A DNA stretch of 9,748 nucleotides from Verrucomicrobiales bacterium (GTDB lineage: Bacteria; Verrucomicrobiota; Verrucomicrobiia; Verrucomicrobiales; Akkermansiaceae), in NCBI GenBank assembly GCA_002729295.1, contig PBTU01000050.1, positions 1 through 9,748 on the forward strand, written 5' to 3'. Each line of letters opens with the position of its first letter. The first letter of the stretch is position 1. A model generated the notes under the pieces. That model worked only from the letters and a program-made list of their open reading frames with translations, was not told where the DNA came from and searched no databases. Position numbers and translations under genes: made by a program. Shown piece by piece: positions 1 through 7,238 of the stretch.

Positions 1-458
1 GGCGAATCAACGAGCTTGTCCTTAAAATGGCGGACGATCAGTTTGAGGTGCGTAAGGCTGCGACGGCTGAGTTGATCGCGATGGGTGAGGATGTGCTGGA
101 TTTTCTGGAAAAGATCAAAGCTGAGGATCCCGAGGTGAAAATTCGTATTTCCGGCGTCCGGGATGCCATCATTTGCCCGGAAGGGGATGATGCCATTAAA
201 GTGGTTCACAAGTTCAAGAGTATTTTGAGGCATGTGACCGGTGATCCATCCGGGCGCTATTGGGCTGGTGTCGTCGGGGCTGGATCAACAGGCAAGATCG
301 TTTTGGGGGAAGTTGTTGAAGAAGAGTTGAAAGTGATTGAGGAAATTGGCAATTATCGGGCGCCTGAAAAATTGGCATACAGCGCCGATGGGAAAACCCT
401 TGTGTCGTCGAATGGGGATGGCACCTTGACAGTCTACTCCATTGCAGAGGAAGGCTGA
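1..458 (+). CDS. HEAT-like / WD40-like repeat protein, C-terminal part (5'-partial)
   Basis: The open frame runs in from the left edge (first full codon at 3-5) with no stop before the ATG at 27, so this is the tail of a longer gene and that ATG need not be the start. About the first 55 visible residues are helical and resemble a HEAT-like motif common in Planctomycetota and Verrucomicrobiota proteins: a hydrophobic residue, ADDQFEVRKAATAEL, then a second helix ending DPEVKIRI. The last 35 or so residues contain LAYSADGKTLVSSNGDGTL, which reads as one WD40-like blade and suggests the missing upstream part may hold more propeller blades. Such proteins usually act as scaffolds or are fused to other domains; the specific role here cannot be read. 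Its TGA (456-458) directly abuts the ppc stop on the other strand. The reading frame is secure; the function is unknown. Confidence 0.75.
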   Translation, partial: RINELVLKMADDQFEVRKAATAELIAMGEDVLDFLEKIKAEDPEVKIRISGVRDAIICPEGDDAIKVVHKFKSILRHVTGDPSGRYWAGVVGAGSTGKIVLGEVVEEELKVIEEIGNYRAPEKLAYSADGKTLVSSNGDGTLTVYSIAEEG

Positions 459-3167
459 TTAACCGGTCTCGCGGAGGCCGGAGGAAATTGCGTTGATAGT
501 TAGCTGGAGAGCAAGAAAGTCCCGGTTGAAACGCCCGTCTTCCGCTTCCAGGGGGCTATTGTTGGAGCGCCAGTTTTTGAGAAGGGCAATTTGCTGGTCG
601 TGTAGGATTTTCAGGGGAATCTCGCGGAGGGCGAGGGTTTTTTCCATGCGGGGGCGGCGCGCGTTGAAGTCGCGACCCAAGAGGTCATGGACTAAACTCC
701 GCGTTTTTTCGTACTCGGTGAGGATTTGTCCCAAAAGACGCTCTGAGAGATCTTTATCGGGGCAAAGATTAGCATAGAGTCTCATCGTCTCAGGATTCGC
801 TGAATTCAAAGAGGACTCAATATTGGTGAAGACGTAACGGAGGAAGTCAAAACGCGGGAGGGCTTTCTTGATCTCCTGATAGGCATCTGGTCCGATCGCT
901 TCGAGCCCCGAGCCGACTCCAAACCAACCCGGAAGATAGAAGCGCGCCTGTGTCCATGAGAAGACCCAGGGGATGGCGCGAAGGTCAGCTAATGAGGCGG
1001 CCTTGCCGGTCCGTCGGGAGGGCCGTGATCCGAAGACGCCCGTTTCAAGGGCATCGATGGGGGTGGCGGTACGGTAAAAGTTGATGAAGCCGTCGGCTTC
1101 GAGAAGGGCGCGGTAGGCTTTGTCTGATTCCAGGGCCAGGGCATCGAGGGAGGTTCGGCATTCGTCGACGGGATTTTCCTGATGTGAGTCGAGACCGACG
1201 ACGCGGGTGACTCCAGCGGTTAGGAGTTCGAGGTGGAAGTGGGCGTTGCCTTCGTGTCCGTATTTTCGGGGGAGGACCTCGCCTTGTTCGGTGACGCGCA
1301 CTGGGCCGGAGAGAGAGCCTTGGGGAAGCGCGCGCAGGAACCAACGGGTAGGTCCGGCTCCGCGCCCGATGGTGCCCCCGCGACCGTGGAAAAATTGCGG
1401 GACTACTCCGGCTTGGTGGCAGACTTTTGTCATGGATTCCTGGCCTTTGAAAATTCCCCATTGAGAGGCGAAGACGCCCGCGTCTTTGTTTGAATCGGAG
1501 TAGCCGACCATGGCTGGCTGCACCCCAGATGGATGTGGCCCCATGATCTTGAGGTATTCCTTAAGGATTGTGGGGGCGTTGGCGAGGTCTTCGCCGGTTT
1601 CGAAAAGCGGGCTGACGGGAAGTTTGGATCGCCAGAGTCCATTGGCCATGCGGGCTGCGAGGCCGGCTTCGCGGGCGAGGACTTGCAGGAGGAGTAGGTC
1701 GGAGACGCTCCGGGTCATGCTGATGATGAGCTGGCCGAGTCCGTCGGGTCCTTTCTTGCGAAGGTGGGTGGCGAGGAGACGGAGGTAGGCAAGGATCCCG
1801 TCGGCTTTGTCTCCGGCGACTTCATAACGCGATAGAAATGGGCGGGGGTTGCTGAGTTCGCTGACGAGGAGTTCGCGGCGTTTTTCCTCACTCCAGGAGC
1901 CAAAGTTTTCTCCGTCGGGAACGCCGATGCTTTGGAAGAGCTGGGCGGCAGCCTTGTCGTGGGCTTCGGAGTTATTTCGAATGTCGAGAGATGCAAGGTG
2001 GAGACCAAAGATTTTTGCCAGTCGTATAAGCGGAAAGATCCATTCGTGTGCGGTGCGGGTGGCGTTGATCTCTTCCAGCGTTTTATGGGCCAGCTGCAGA
2101 TCGTCGACGTAGGCTTCCTTGTCCAGGTAAAGTTCTTGCCTGAGTTTTTCGGCGAGGAGTTGGAGGTAGGCTTGCCAGGGTTCCTGTCGGTAGCGGTGGG
2201 AGATTTGCTCTCCGGGTTCACCGAGAGTTTCTTCCAGTTTGGAAATTGCCTCTTTGAGGCGCGCGGGGACCTTGGTGAATGGCGGAGCGAGGGTGAGCTT
2301 TTCGGCTGCCCGAAGGAGTTGGCGGATTTGGAGTGCTACCGCATTTTTGTGAAGTTCTGCGAGGGTTTTTTTGGTGACCTCTGGGGTCACGAAGGGATGG
2401 CCATCACGGTCGCCGCCGATCCAGTTGGCGAAGTAGATTTTAGGATAGGCGTTCTCTTCACGAAGGTTTTCGACATTCCATCCGGCGTCTTCCCAGGCTA
2501 ATTCCAGAGAGCGGTCGAGACGGATGATGACCTCGGGGAAGATTTCGCTGAGATAAGGGAGGGCGTTGCGGAGCTCTTCCTGGACGTCTGGGCGCTGAAC
2601 GAAAATTTCGCCGGTATACCAGAGGGTTTGGAATTCCGCGCGCAGTGAATCGGCGATGCGGCGGCCGTGGTGCGGGTCGCGCCGCGCACTCTCGAAGCTG
2701 CGGAGTTCTTCGTAGATTGCCTTGTGCCGCTGGCGGACAGAGGGACGTTTGGCTTCGGTTGGGTGCGCGGTGAGAACGGGATCAACACGCACTTTCTTGA
2801 GCGCGGCAATAGCGTCGGCCTCGCTGAGGTCCTCTTCTTTGAAACGGTTGATGACGTCTGGCCAGAGTCCTTTGATGGCGGTGGCTCCGTGATCGGCCCG
2901 ACGTGAGCTGCGGAACTGCCAGGCAACACGTTCTTCGACGATATTGAGCAATTCAAAGCAGATCGAGAGTAGTTGGGCGCCTTCGCGCTCGTGACCGGCG
3001 GGGACTGTATCGGGGATGCCTTTACCATCCTGCCAGGGAATGAGTGCGCGGAGTTCGTCGTCGAGTGGAAGGGACTTGGCGAGGAGCCCCGTGGTTTCGG
3101 CGAGGGTTTCCTCTAGTTCACGGAATCCTTCCTGAAAATATTGGTCATTTTTGATGGCGTCGGACAT
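459..3167 (-). CDS. ppc: phosphoenolpyruvate carboxylase
   Basis: Cytosolic enzyme that carboxylates PEP with bicarbonate to oxaloacetate, refilling the TCA cycle. Numbering from the ATG at 3167 (902 aa; E. coli has 883), the signatures are in order: LTAHPTE with catalytic His135 (E. coli H138), GGDRDGHP near 251, metal ligands Glu523 (PLFET) and Asp558, GYSDSNKDAG with Lys561 (K546), HGRGGTIGRG with Arg596 and Arg602 (R581, R587), SRPSRRT near 714, WTQAR near 738, and a C-terminus ending in Gly. Two residues aligned with the E. coli aspartate-inhibitor site differ: Asn782 for K773 and Glu900 for N881. The start is uncertain. The frame stays open to a TTG at 3308, with another TTG at 3203; none has a Shine-Dalgarno sequence. 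The ATG places the catalytic His at nearly the E. coli position and avoids overlapping the divergent signal-peptide gene, though residues encoded from 3203 can also be aligned with the E. coli N-terminus. Confidence 0.97.
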   Translation of the reverse strand: MSDAIKNDQYFQEGFRELEETLAETTGLLAKSLPLDDELRALIPWQDGKGIPDTVPAGHEREGAQLLSICFELLNIVEERVAWQFRSSRRADHGATAIKGLWPDVINRFKEEDLSEADAIAALKKVRVDPVLTAHPTEAKRPSVRQRHKAIYEELRSFESARRDPHHGRRIADSLRAEFQTLWYTGEIFVQRPDVQEELRNALPYLSEIFPEVIIRLDRSLELAWEDAGWNVENLREENAYPKIYFANWIGGDRDGHPFVTPEVTKKTLAELHKNAVALQIRQLLRAAEKLTLAPPFTKVPARLKEAISKLEETLGEPGEQISHRYRQEPWQAYLQLLAEKLRQELYLDKEAYVDDLQLAHKTLEEINATRTAHEWIFPLIRLAKIFGLHLASLDIRNNSEAHDKAAAQLFQSIGVPDGENFGSWSEEKRRELLVSELSNPRPFLSRYEVAGDKADGILAYLRLLATHLRKKGPDGLGQLIISMTRSVSDLLLLQVLAREAGLAARMANGLWRSKLPVSPLFETGEDLANAPTILKEYLKIMGPHPSGVQPAMVGYSDSNKDAGVFASQWGIFKGQESMTKVCHQAGVVPQFFHGRGGTIGRGAGPTRWFLRALPQGSLSGPVRVTEQGEVLPRKYGHEGNAHFHLELLTAGVTRVVGLDSHQENPVDECRTSLDALALESDKAYRALLEADGFINFYRTATPIDALETGVFGSRPSRRTGKAASLADLRAIPWVFSWTQARFYLPGWFGVGSGLEAIGPDAYQEIKKALPRFDFLRYVFTNIESSLNSANPETMRLYANLCPDKDLSERLLGQILTEYEKTRSLVHDLLGRDFNARRPRMEKTLALREIPLKILHDQQIALLKNWRSNNSPLEAEDGRFNRDFLALQLTINAISSGLRETG
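463..481 (+). terminator. possible stem-loop after the HEAT/WD40 gene, no T-tract
   Basis: Starting 4 nt after the plus-strand stop, CCGGTCTC and GAGGCCGG can pair as 8 bp (one G-U in the plus-strand RNA) around a GCG loop. On the minus strand the wobble becomes an A-C mismatch, so the structure favours plus-strand transcripts. No run of T follows, so it is not a canonical intrinsic terminator. It also lies in the last codons of ppc, where the conserved C-terminus constrains the sequence. It could be chance. Confidence 0.25.
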
Positions 3168-3255
3168 CTGGAGGATAATGGTCTCGAAATCGAGAAATCG
3201 CAAGAGTTGGTCTGATGAAACAGAAGGGGAAAGCCTTTCGTATTGAAGATTCGCT
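3168..3255. promoter_or_regulatory. divergent ppc / lactonase intergenic region
   Basis: This 88-nt gap separates the two divergent starts if ppc begins at its ATG, so promoters for both genes should lie here or just inside the neighbouring genes. I see no convincing -35/-10 pair. It contains a perfect 6-bp dyad, TCTCGA-AA-TCGAGA, at 3182-3195, which could be an operator. If ppc begins at an upstream TTG, the same bases are coding and the dyad may mean nothing. Confidence 0.3.
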
Positions 3256-4362
3256 ATGAAACTAACTACTTTATTTTTAATTACCTTAACGGGTTTTGGC
3301 TTCGCCAAATCGACCCGTGTTTACATCGGAACCGGTGCCGATGGAATTTACACCACAATGTTGAATCTTGAGACCGGAGAAATGACGGATACCAAGAGAG
3401 CTTTTGAACAAAAAGGAACGGGATTTCTCGAGATGAGGTCGGATGGAAAGATGCTCTATTCCACCGCGCAGTTCGAAAAAGGCAAGGCGGGGGTCAGGGC
3501 CTATCGCATTGATAAGGATGGATCCCTTCATCATGGAGGTAAAGGGACTTATGAGGGGCGGGGGTTGTGCCACGTCAGTTTGGATGCCACCGGGAAGGTT
3601 CTTTTGGGGGCGGATTATGGCGGTGGGAAAGTCGCCTCTTTTCTGCTTAATGGAAAGGGCGCTCCGGCGGACGCTGTCACGGTGAATGATCACAAGGGAT
3701 CGAGTGTGAATCTAAAACGCCAGAAAGGGCCGCATGCGCATTCATTCTACGCCGGGCCGGATAACAAGTTTGGCTACGCTCCCGATCTTGGAATCGATAA
3801 AGTGATGATTTATAAGCTCGACTCTGATAAAGGTGCGGTGAAGGAAGTGGGCTTTGCCAAGTCGCCTCCGGGGGCGGGACCCCGTCACATGAAGTTTGGG
3901 AGGAACGGCAAGCAAGCTTATGTCTTAAACGAGCTCAATCTGAGTATCTCGGTTTATGATCGCAAGCCAGGGAACGGGGAGTTGAAGATTAAGGAGACAG
4001 TGAGTGTCTTCAAGGAAGATGTGGACGGAAGCAATATGAGCTGTTCGGAAATTCGCATCTCCAAAGACGGGAAATTCGCTTATGCTGCAAATCGCGATCT
4101 CACTGACCAAAGGAGAGATTCGGTTTCCGTGTTTCAAATTGGTGAGGGTGGAAAACTGAAGTTGATTCAGACTGAGAACTGTCGCCTGAGTATCCCGCGA
4201 AACATTAATTTGGATCCCAGCGGAAAGTGGCTTCTGGTTGCAGGGCAGAAGTCGAATGAGGTGACCTCCTTCAAGGTGGATGTTGAAACCGGAAAGCTGT
4301 TGTTCTCGGGACAACGGACGGCTGTTCCCAGGGCGATGTGCATCGAGTTCACACGAAACTAG
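3256..4362 (+). CDS. secreted lactonase-family beta-propeller (YbhE/Pgl-like)
   Basis: The 368-aa product begins MKLTTLFLITLTGFGFA, a short signal peptide with likely cleavage after Ala17, so it should be exported to the periplasm or beyond. The mature part matches the seven-bladed lactonase family typified by E. coli 6-phosphogluconolactonase YbhE. Blade motifs visible are GPHAHSF (158-164), GAGPRHMKF (206-214) followed by AYVLNELN (221-228), DGKFAYAANR (271-280) and PRNINLDPSGKWLLVAGQKS (314-333); E. coli Pgl has near-identical GAGPRHM, VNELN and AGQKS stretches. Family members hydrolyse sugar lactones. Because this one is exported, a cytosolic pentose-phosphate role is unlikely and the substrate is unknown. 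The ATG is chosen because the signal peptide starts there; no good Shine-Dalgarno lies near it. The TAG stop shares CTAG with the pqiC stop. Fold assignment is firm, substrate is not. Confidence 0.92.
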   Translation: MKLTTLFLITLTGFGFAKSTRVYIGTGADGIYTTMLNLETGEMTDTKRAFEQKGTGFLEMRSDGKMLYSTAQFEKGKAGVRAYRIDKDGSLHHGGKGTYEGRGLCHVSLDATGKVLLGADYGGGKVASFLLNGKGAPADAVTVNDHKGSSVNLKRQKGPHAHSFYAGPDNKFGYAPDLGIDKVMIYKLDSDKGAVKEVGFAKSPPGAGPRHMKFGRNGKQAYVLNELNLSISVYDRKPGNGELKIKETVSVFKEDVDGSNMSCSEIRISKDGKFAYAANRDLTDQRRDSVSVFQIGEGGKLKLIQTENCRLSIPRNINLDPSGKWLLVAGQKSNEVTSFKVDVETGKLLFSGQRTAVPRAMCIEFTRN

Positions 4363-4919
4363 CGAATCGCAGCGGCAATTTCCGCAGAGAGCATATCGAC
4401 TAGTTTACTTTGTGCGGCTACGAGTGATTCGTAGCCGTCTTTTTCGAGCGGGCAGCGGAGAGTGGAAGTGTGGCTTCTCACGACGGTGCTGCCGGGGAGA
4501 GCGTAGATCCGCCAGGATGCTTCCAAAATAGCATCACCCTGATCATCTCCATGGAATTGGTTGAGATCTACCGCAATTTGGTATCGGTTCTTGCTGTTAG
4601 GATTCGAGGGATAGCTGTGAATGTTTCCGGTCCCAAGGCGGCGACCGAGGTTGGTTCCGAGGACCCGTCCAAAGTTGTCGCTGAGTTCACCCGACCATTC
4701 ATGGAGGTCGGACATCTCCATTTTATAGGGACTAGACTGGAAAATGAGGTAGGGGCGTTCGACAAGATAGTCCGCCATGTTGACTGGGCCAATGCCGAGG
4801 CCAATACCATGGTTGAGAGGGGCTTTGCCGGCAGGGGAGAGGACGTAGTAGTTTCGTTCGCTGCCGCACGATAAAAACGCGAAGCAAGCGAAAACGAGGA
4901 AAGAGGATTTCTTGAACAT
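4359..4919 (-). CDS. pqiC: PqiC-type lipoprotein (ABC-type transport auxiliary, DUF330 family)
   Basis: Predicted outer-membrane lipoprotein of the Pqi lipid-transport system, where PqiC anchors the outer-membrane end of the PqiB tunnel. From the ATG at 4919 it is 186 aa; E. coli PqiC is about 187. The N-terminus has Lys3-Lys4, a hydrophobic stretch and Cys18 in FLSC-GS, a slightly atypical lipobox; Gly and Ser after the Cys fit outer-membrane sorting. The family opening follows (YYVLSP near 24-29, then GIGPVNMADYLVERPYLIF), as does the usual WSGELSDNFGRVLGTNL helix. The frame stays open upstream to 4982, but that would put about 20 residues before the signal peptide and overlap pqiB, so 4919 is preferred. 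It starts 10 nt after the pqiB stop and ends in the CTAG shared with the convergent lactonase gene. Confidence 0.9.
   Translation of the reverse strand: MFKKSSFLVFACFAFLSCGSERNYYVLSPAGKAPLNHGIGLGIGPVNMADYLVERPYLIFQSSPYKMEMSDLHEWSGELSDNFGRVLGTNLGRRLGTGNIHSYPSNPNSKNRYQIAVDLNQFHGDDQGDAILEASWRIYALPGSTVVRSHTSTLRCPLEKDGYESLVAAQSKLVDMLSAEIAAAIR
4414..4446 (+). terminator. Rho-independent terminator of the lactonase gene, inside antisense pqiC
   Basis: CGGCTACGA (4415-4423), loop GTGAT (4424-4428) and TCGTAGCCG (4429-4437) form a perfect 9-bp stem, extendable by one G-U pair. It is followed directly by TCTTTTTCG (4438-4446), giving a five-T run. This is the canonical intrinsic terminator layout for plus-strand transcription, about 50 nt after the lactonase stop. 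The minus strand lacks a T-run after the stem, so pqiC transcripts should not be terminated by it. The bases also encode part of the C-terminal region of PqiC. Confidence 0.8.
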
Positions 4920-4929
4920 GAGAAATTGA

Positions 4930-6627
4930 TCAACGGGTTTTTCGGGAGCGGGGGATCTTGCTGGTGTTGGGATCTTTACCAAAGAGAAGTGAGTTTGGTT
5001 TATCGGAAATCTCCGTGGTCATCCGCTTGACCGAGCGGGAGACGTTGCGGAGCTCGTCCATCGTACGCAGGAGGTCCCCGTAGACCGCGCCATTTTCGGA
5101 GAAGGGTTGGATTCCTTTTTTGATTTCGGCAAGCGAAGTACGGATTTCCGCGGGGAGAGCCTTGGTGTCGGGATCGTTCATGATGGCATTCAGAGCGGTC
5201 ATCATTTCCTTGGTCTGTTCCATCGTCAACTTGGTCTCAGCGATGATTTTTCCTGCTCCACCGATGCTGGTCTGTATGTCTTGCATGGTTTTGGATGCTT
5301 CTTCGGCGGCCTCGGTGAATTTCGCAAGGAGCGGTTCAATTTCGAGATTGTTGATTTTTTCGATAACGGCTTCGATGCGAGCCAGGCCGGTTTCGGTGGT
5401 GGGAATGACCACGTAATCGCTGACAATCTTAACATCGTTCATGGGGAGTTCTGGATAGTAGTCGAGGTCGACATACACTTGTCCGGTCAGGAGGTTGCTT
5501 GGTTTGATGCTTGCGCGGAGACCATTTTTGAGAGCTGTCTTTAAGCCATCTTCGCCTTCATTCCGGAGCGAAGGTGGAAAATGTTTGGCGAGGAGGTGTT
5601 CGTCAAGTTGGATCAAGACGGGAATGCTGTTGATTTCAGAACTTACGACGAGTTGGTAGGAAATGATATCGACCCGTCCCACAGGAAGTCCGCGGAATTC
5701 TACCGGGGTGCCCTTTTCGAGGCCTCTAACGGACTGGTCGAGGAGGATAAGGAACTGTGCGGAACTGCGAAAGGCGCTGGTGTTGGCCTCGTCTTCATCT
5801 CCGTGAAGGACAAAATACTCGATGTGTTTAGTTGAGAGCGGTTCGCCCTCGATGACTCCCTCGGGGACTCCAAAATTGATTCTTCCCGCAATGAGTGAGT
5901 CCAGAGTGGGAACTTCCAAGTCGACGCCGCTCGAGTCGAGTTTGAGTCCAAATCCAGATTCTCTCCAGAATCGGGTTTCGGTATTGACGAGGGAGGAGTA
6001 TTCTTTCTCGATGAAGATACCAAATTCGGTGTTGCGGGTGTTGGTATGGAAGGTGCGGCTTTCGACTTTCCCGACGAGATTTCCCATGAAGTAAATGCCG
6101 CTGCCAACGTCAACCGATCCAGGGTTCTTGGCATCGAGGAAAAGTCGTAATCCCGGGACCGAGTTGGGCGTGAGGGGTGGGCTCTCCAGGCCTGCAAAGT
6201 GAGATTGTTCTTCCCTGCTTTGTCCGGGATCGAGGTCGATGTAGGAACCACTGAGCAAGGTGCCGAGACCGGAAACCGAAGCACCGGAAACTCGGGGACG
6301 TACGACCCAAAGCTTGGAGTCTTTTCGAATCAGTCCGAGGTGTTGCGGCTTGATGCGCAGGCCGACCTCGACGGTGAGGTCTTCGGGATCGAGGTCGATC
6401 GACTCGACGATTCCGATACGGACGTTTCGGCAGCGGACTTCGGTTTTGTCGATAACGATTCCGTCGGCGTTTTGGAAGGTCACGGTGATGAGTTCTCCCT
6501 TTTGTTCAATGGTGCGATTGACCAGCCAGAGACCCAAAAAGAGCCCTATGATGGGGATGACCCAAACTTTACTCATACGCCGGCTGAGTTTGATTTCCGG
6601 TTTGGCGGATTCAGGTAAGTCGTTCAT
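4930..6627 (-). CDS. pqiB: PqiB, triple-MCE-domain intermembrane transport protein
   Basis: 565 aa (E. coli PqiB is 546). After a basic cytoplasmic N-terminus, one membrane helix at about 21-37 (VWVIPIIGLFLGLWLV) anchors it in the inner membrane. Three MCE (MlaD-like) domains follow at about 45-135, 158-262 and 290-392, each recognisable from GxxVRxRGxxVGxV-type segments (for example RCRNVRIGIVESIDL at 65-79 and VEFRGLPVGRVDI at 309-321) and closing TGxxYVDLD-type strands (SGSYIDLDP, TGQVYVDLD). The C-terminal third, about 410-545, is a long predicted coiled coil ending with KPNSLLFGK, typical of PqiB. In E. coli, PqiB forms a hexameric periplasmic tunnel with a coiled-coil needle that moves lipids between membranes. 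The three-domain count separates it from LetB/YebT (seven) and MlaD (one). Its ATG overlaps the pqiA C-half stop by 4 nt (ATGA), indicating translational coupling. Confidence 0.95.
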   Translation of the reverse strand: MNDLPESAKPEIKLSRRMSKVWVIPIIGLFLGLWLVNRTIEQKGELITVTFQNADGIVIDKTEVRCRNVRIGIVESIDLDPEDLTVEVGLRIKPQHLGLIRKDSKLWVVRPRVSGASVSGLGTLLSGSYIDLDPGQSREEQSHFAGLESPPLTPNSVPGLRLFLDAKNPGSVDVGSGIYFMGNLVGKVESRTFHTNTRNTEFGIFIEKEYSSLVNTETRFWRESGFGLKLDSSGVDLEVPTLDSLIAGRINFGVPEGVIEGEPLSTKHIEYFVLHGDEDEANTSAFRSSAQFLILLDQSVRGLEKGTPVEFRGLPVGRVDIISYQLVVSSEINSIPVLIQLDEHLLAKHFPPSLRNEGEDGLKTALKNGLRASIKPSNLLTGQVYVDLDYYPELPMNDVKIVSDYVVIPTTETGLARIEAVIEKINNLEIEPLLAKFTEAAEEASKTMQDIQTSIGGAGKIIAETKLTMEQTKEMMTALNAIMNDPDTKALPAEIRTSLAEIKKGIQPFSENGAVYGDLLRTMDELRNVSRSVKRMTTEISDKPNSLLFGKDPNTSKIPRSRKTR

Positions 6628-7238
6628 GAGGAGGCTGATTGACGGGCGTTATCCCAGATAACTCTGGGTTCGAAAGAGAGAGCGGCAAGCATTGTCAGAA
6701 TGACCATCAGTCCAAATGACACCGCAGCGGTTCCCGGTGTGATGGAGATGATGTTACCGAGTTGTACAAGAGCAACCAAAATAGCCACGACGAAAACGTC
6801 GACCATGGACCATCTTCCAACCAGTTCAGTGAGCCAGAAGATGCGAGTGGCATGGCGTGGATTGGTGTTGACCCATCCGGAGGAGAGGGCACAGAGCCAG
6901 CCCAGAGCGAGTAATTTGAGAGCGGGGATCATTACGCTGGCGATGAAAATGGTGATGGCGACCGGGTAGGCCTTCATTTGCCAAAAAGTGGCGACTCCTG
7001 CGAGAATGGTGCTTTCCTCGTTTCGTCCAAGATTGGTCACAATCATGATGGGCCAGATGTTGGCTGGAATGTAGGCGATAATGCTGGCGAGGGAGAGGGC
7101 GAGACAGCGTTGCACGCTGTTCTTTTTCCGGGAATGCAGCGGGGTGTGGCAACGAAGGCAATACGCTTCTTCGATAGAGTTGATCCTGCCGCAGGTGTGG
7201 CAGCTAACTTTATTTTTTTCACGTGCGCTAGCTAACAT
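6624..7238 (-). CDS. PqiA-family membrane protein, equivalent to the C-terminal half of PqiA
   Basis: 204 aa, matching the second half of the about 417-aa E. coli PqiA. It starts with a zinc-ribbon-like module (Cys13-Cys16 and Cys27-Cys30), followed by four membrane helices at about 44-66, 91-118, 143-163 and 170-189. Diagnostic stretches are YIPANIWPIM (56-65), STILAG (76-81), ELVGRWSMVDVFVVAIL (138-154) and FEPRVIWD (189-196); E. coli PqiA has YLPANILPIM, STILAG, FVGRWSMIDVFVIAVL and FDPRLSWD at the same places. PqiA is the inner-membrane partner thought to load or receive lipids at the base of PqiB. Its ATG lies inside the end of the preceding gene (7-nt overlap) with a strong Shine-Dalgarno, and its stop overlaps the pqiB start. 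It should work together with the N-half protein. Confidence 0.93.
   Translation of the reverse strand: MLASAREKNKVSCHTCGRINSIEEAYCLRCHTPLHSRKKNSVQRCLALSLASIIAYIPANIWPIMIVTNLGRNEESTILAGVATFWQMKAYPVAITIFIASVMIPALKLLALGWLCALSSGWVNTNPRHATRIFWLTELVGRWSMVDVFVVAILVALVQLGNIISITPGTAAVSFGLMVILTMLAALSFEPRVIWDNARQSASS

Noticed and set aside
1715..2221. Second minus-strand frame (168 aa) within ppc
   Set aside because: Alternative-frame shadow of ppc, rich in Ser, Pro, Thr and Arg, with no domain.
1932..2501. Long plus-strand frame (189 aa) antisense to ppc
   Set aside because: It lies wholly inside the well-supported ppc gene, has no recognisable motif, and its composition is what antisense reading of a biased coding sequence gives.
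4320..4350. Imperfect hairpin just past the pqiC stop on the minus strand
   Set aside because: The arms pair only with mismatches and no T-run follows, so no terminator is called for the pqi operon.
4920..4982. N-terminal extension of pqiC to 4982
   Set aside because: It would put a Pro-rich stretch before the signal peptide and overlap pqiB; the internal ATG gives a proper lipoprotein signal and the normal family length.
5107..5544. Plus-strand frame (145 aa) antisense to pqiB
   Set aside because: Shadow of the pqiB coiled-coil region, rich in Phe and Gly; no binding site or family match recognised.
6229..6405. Repeated TCGAGGTCGAT-type words at about 6230 and 6389
   Set aside because: Both encode the same IDLDP peptide in the first MCE domain; this is coding repetition and not a regulatory repeat.
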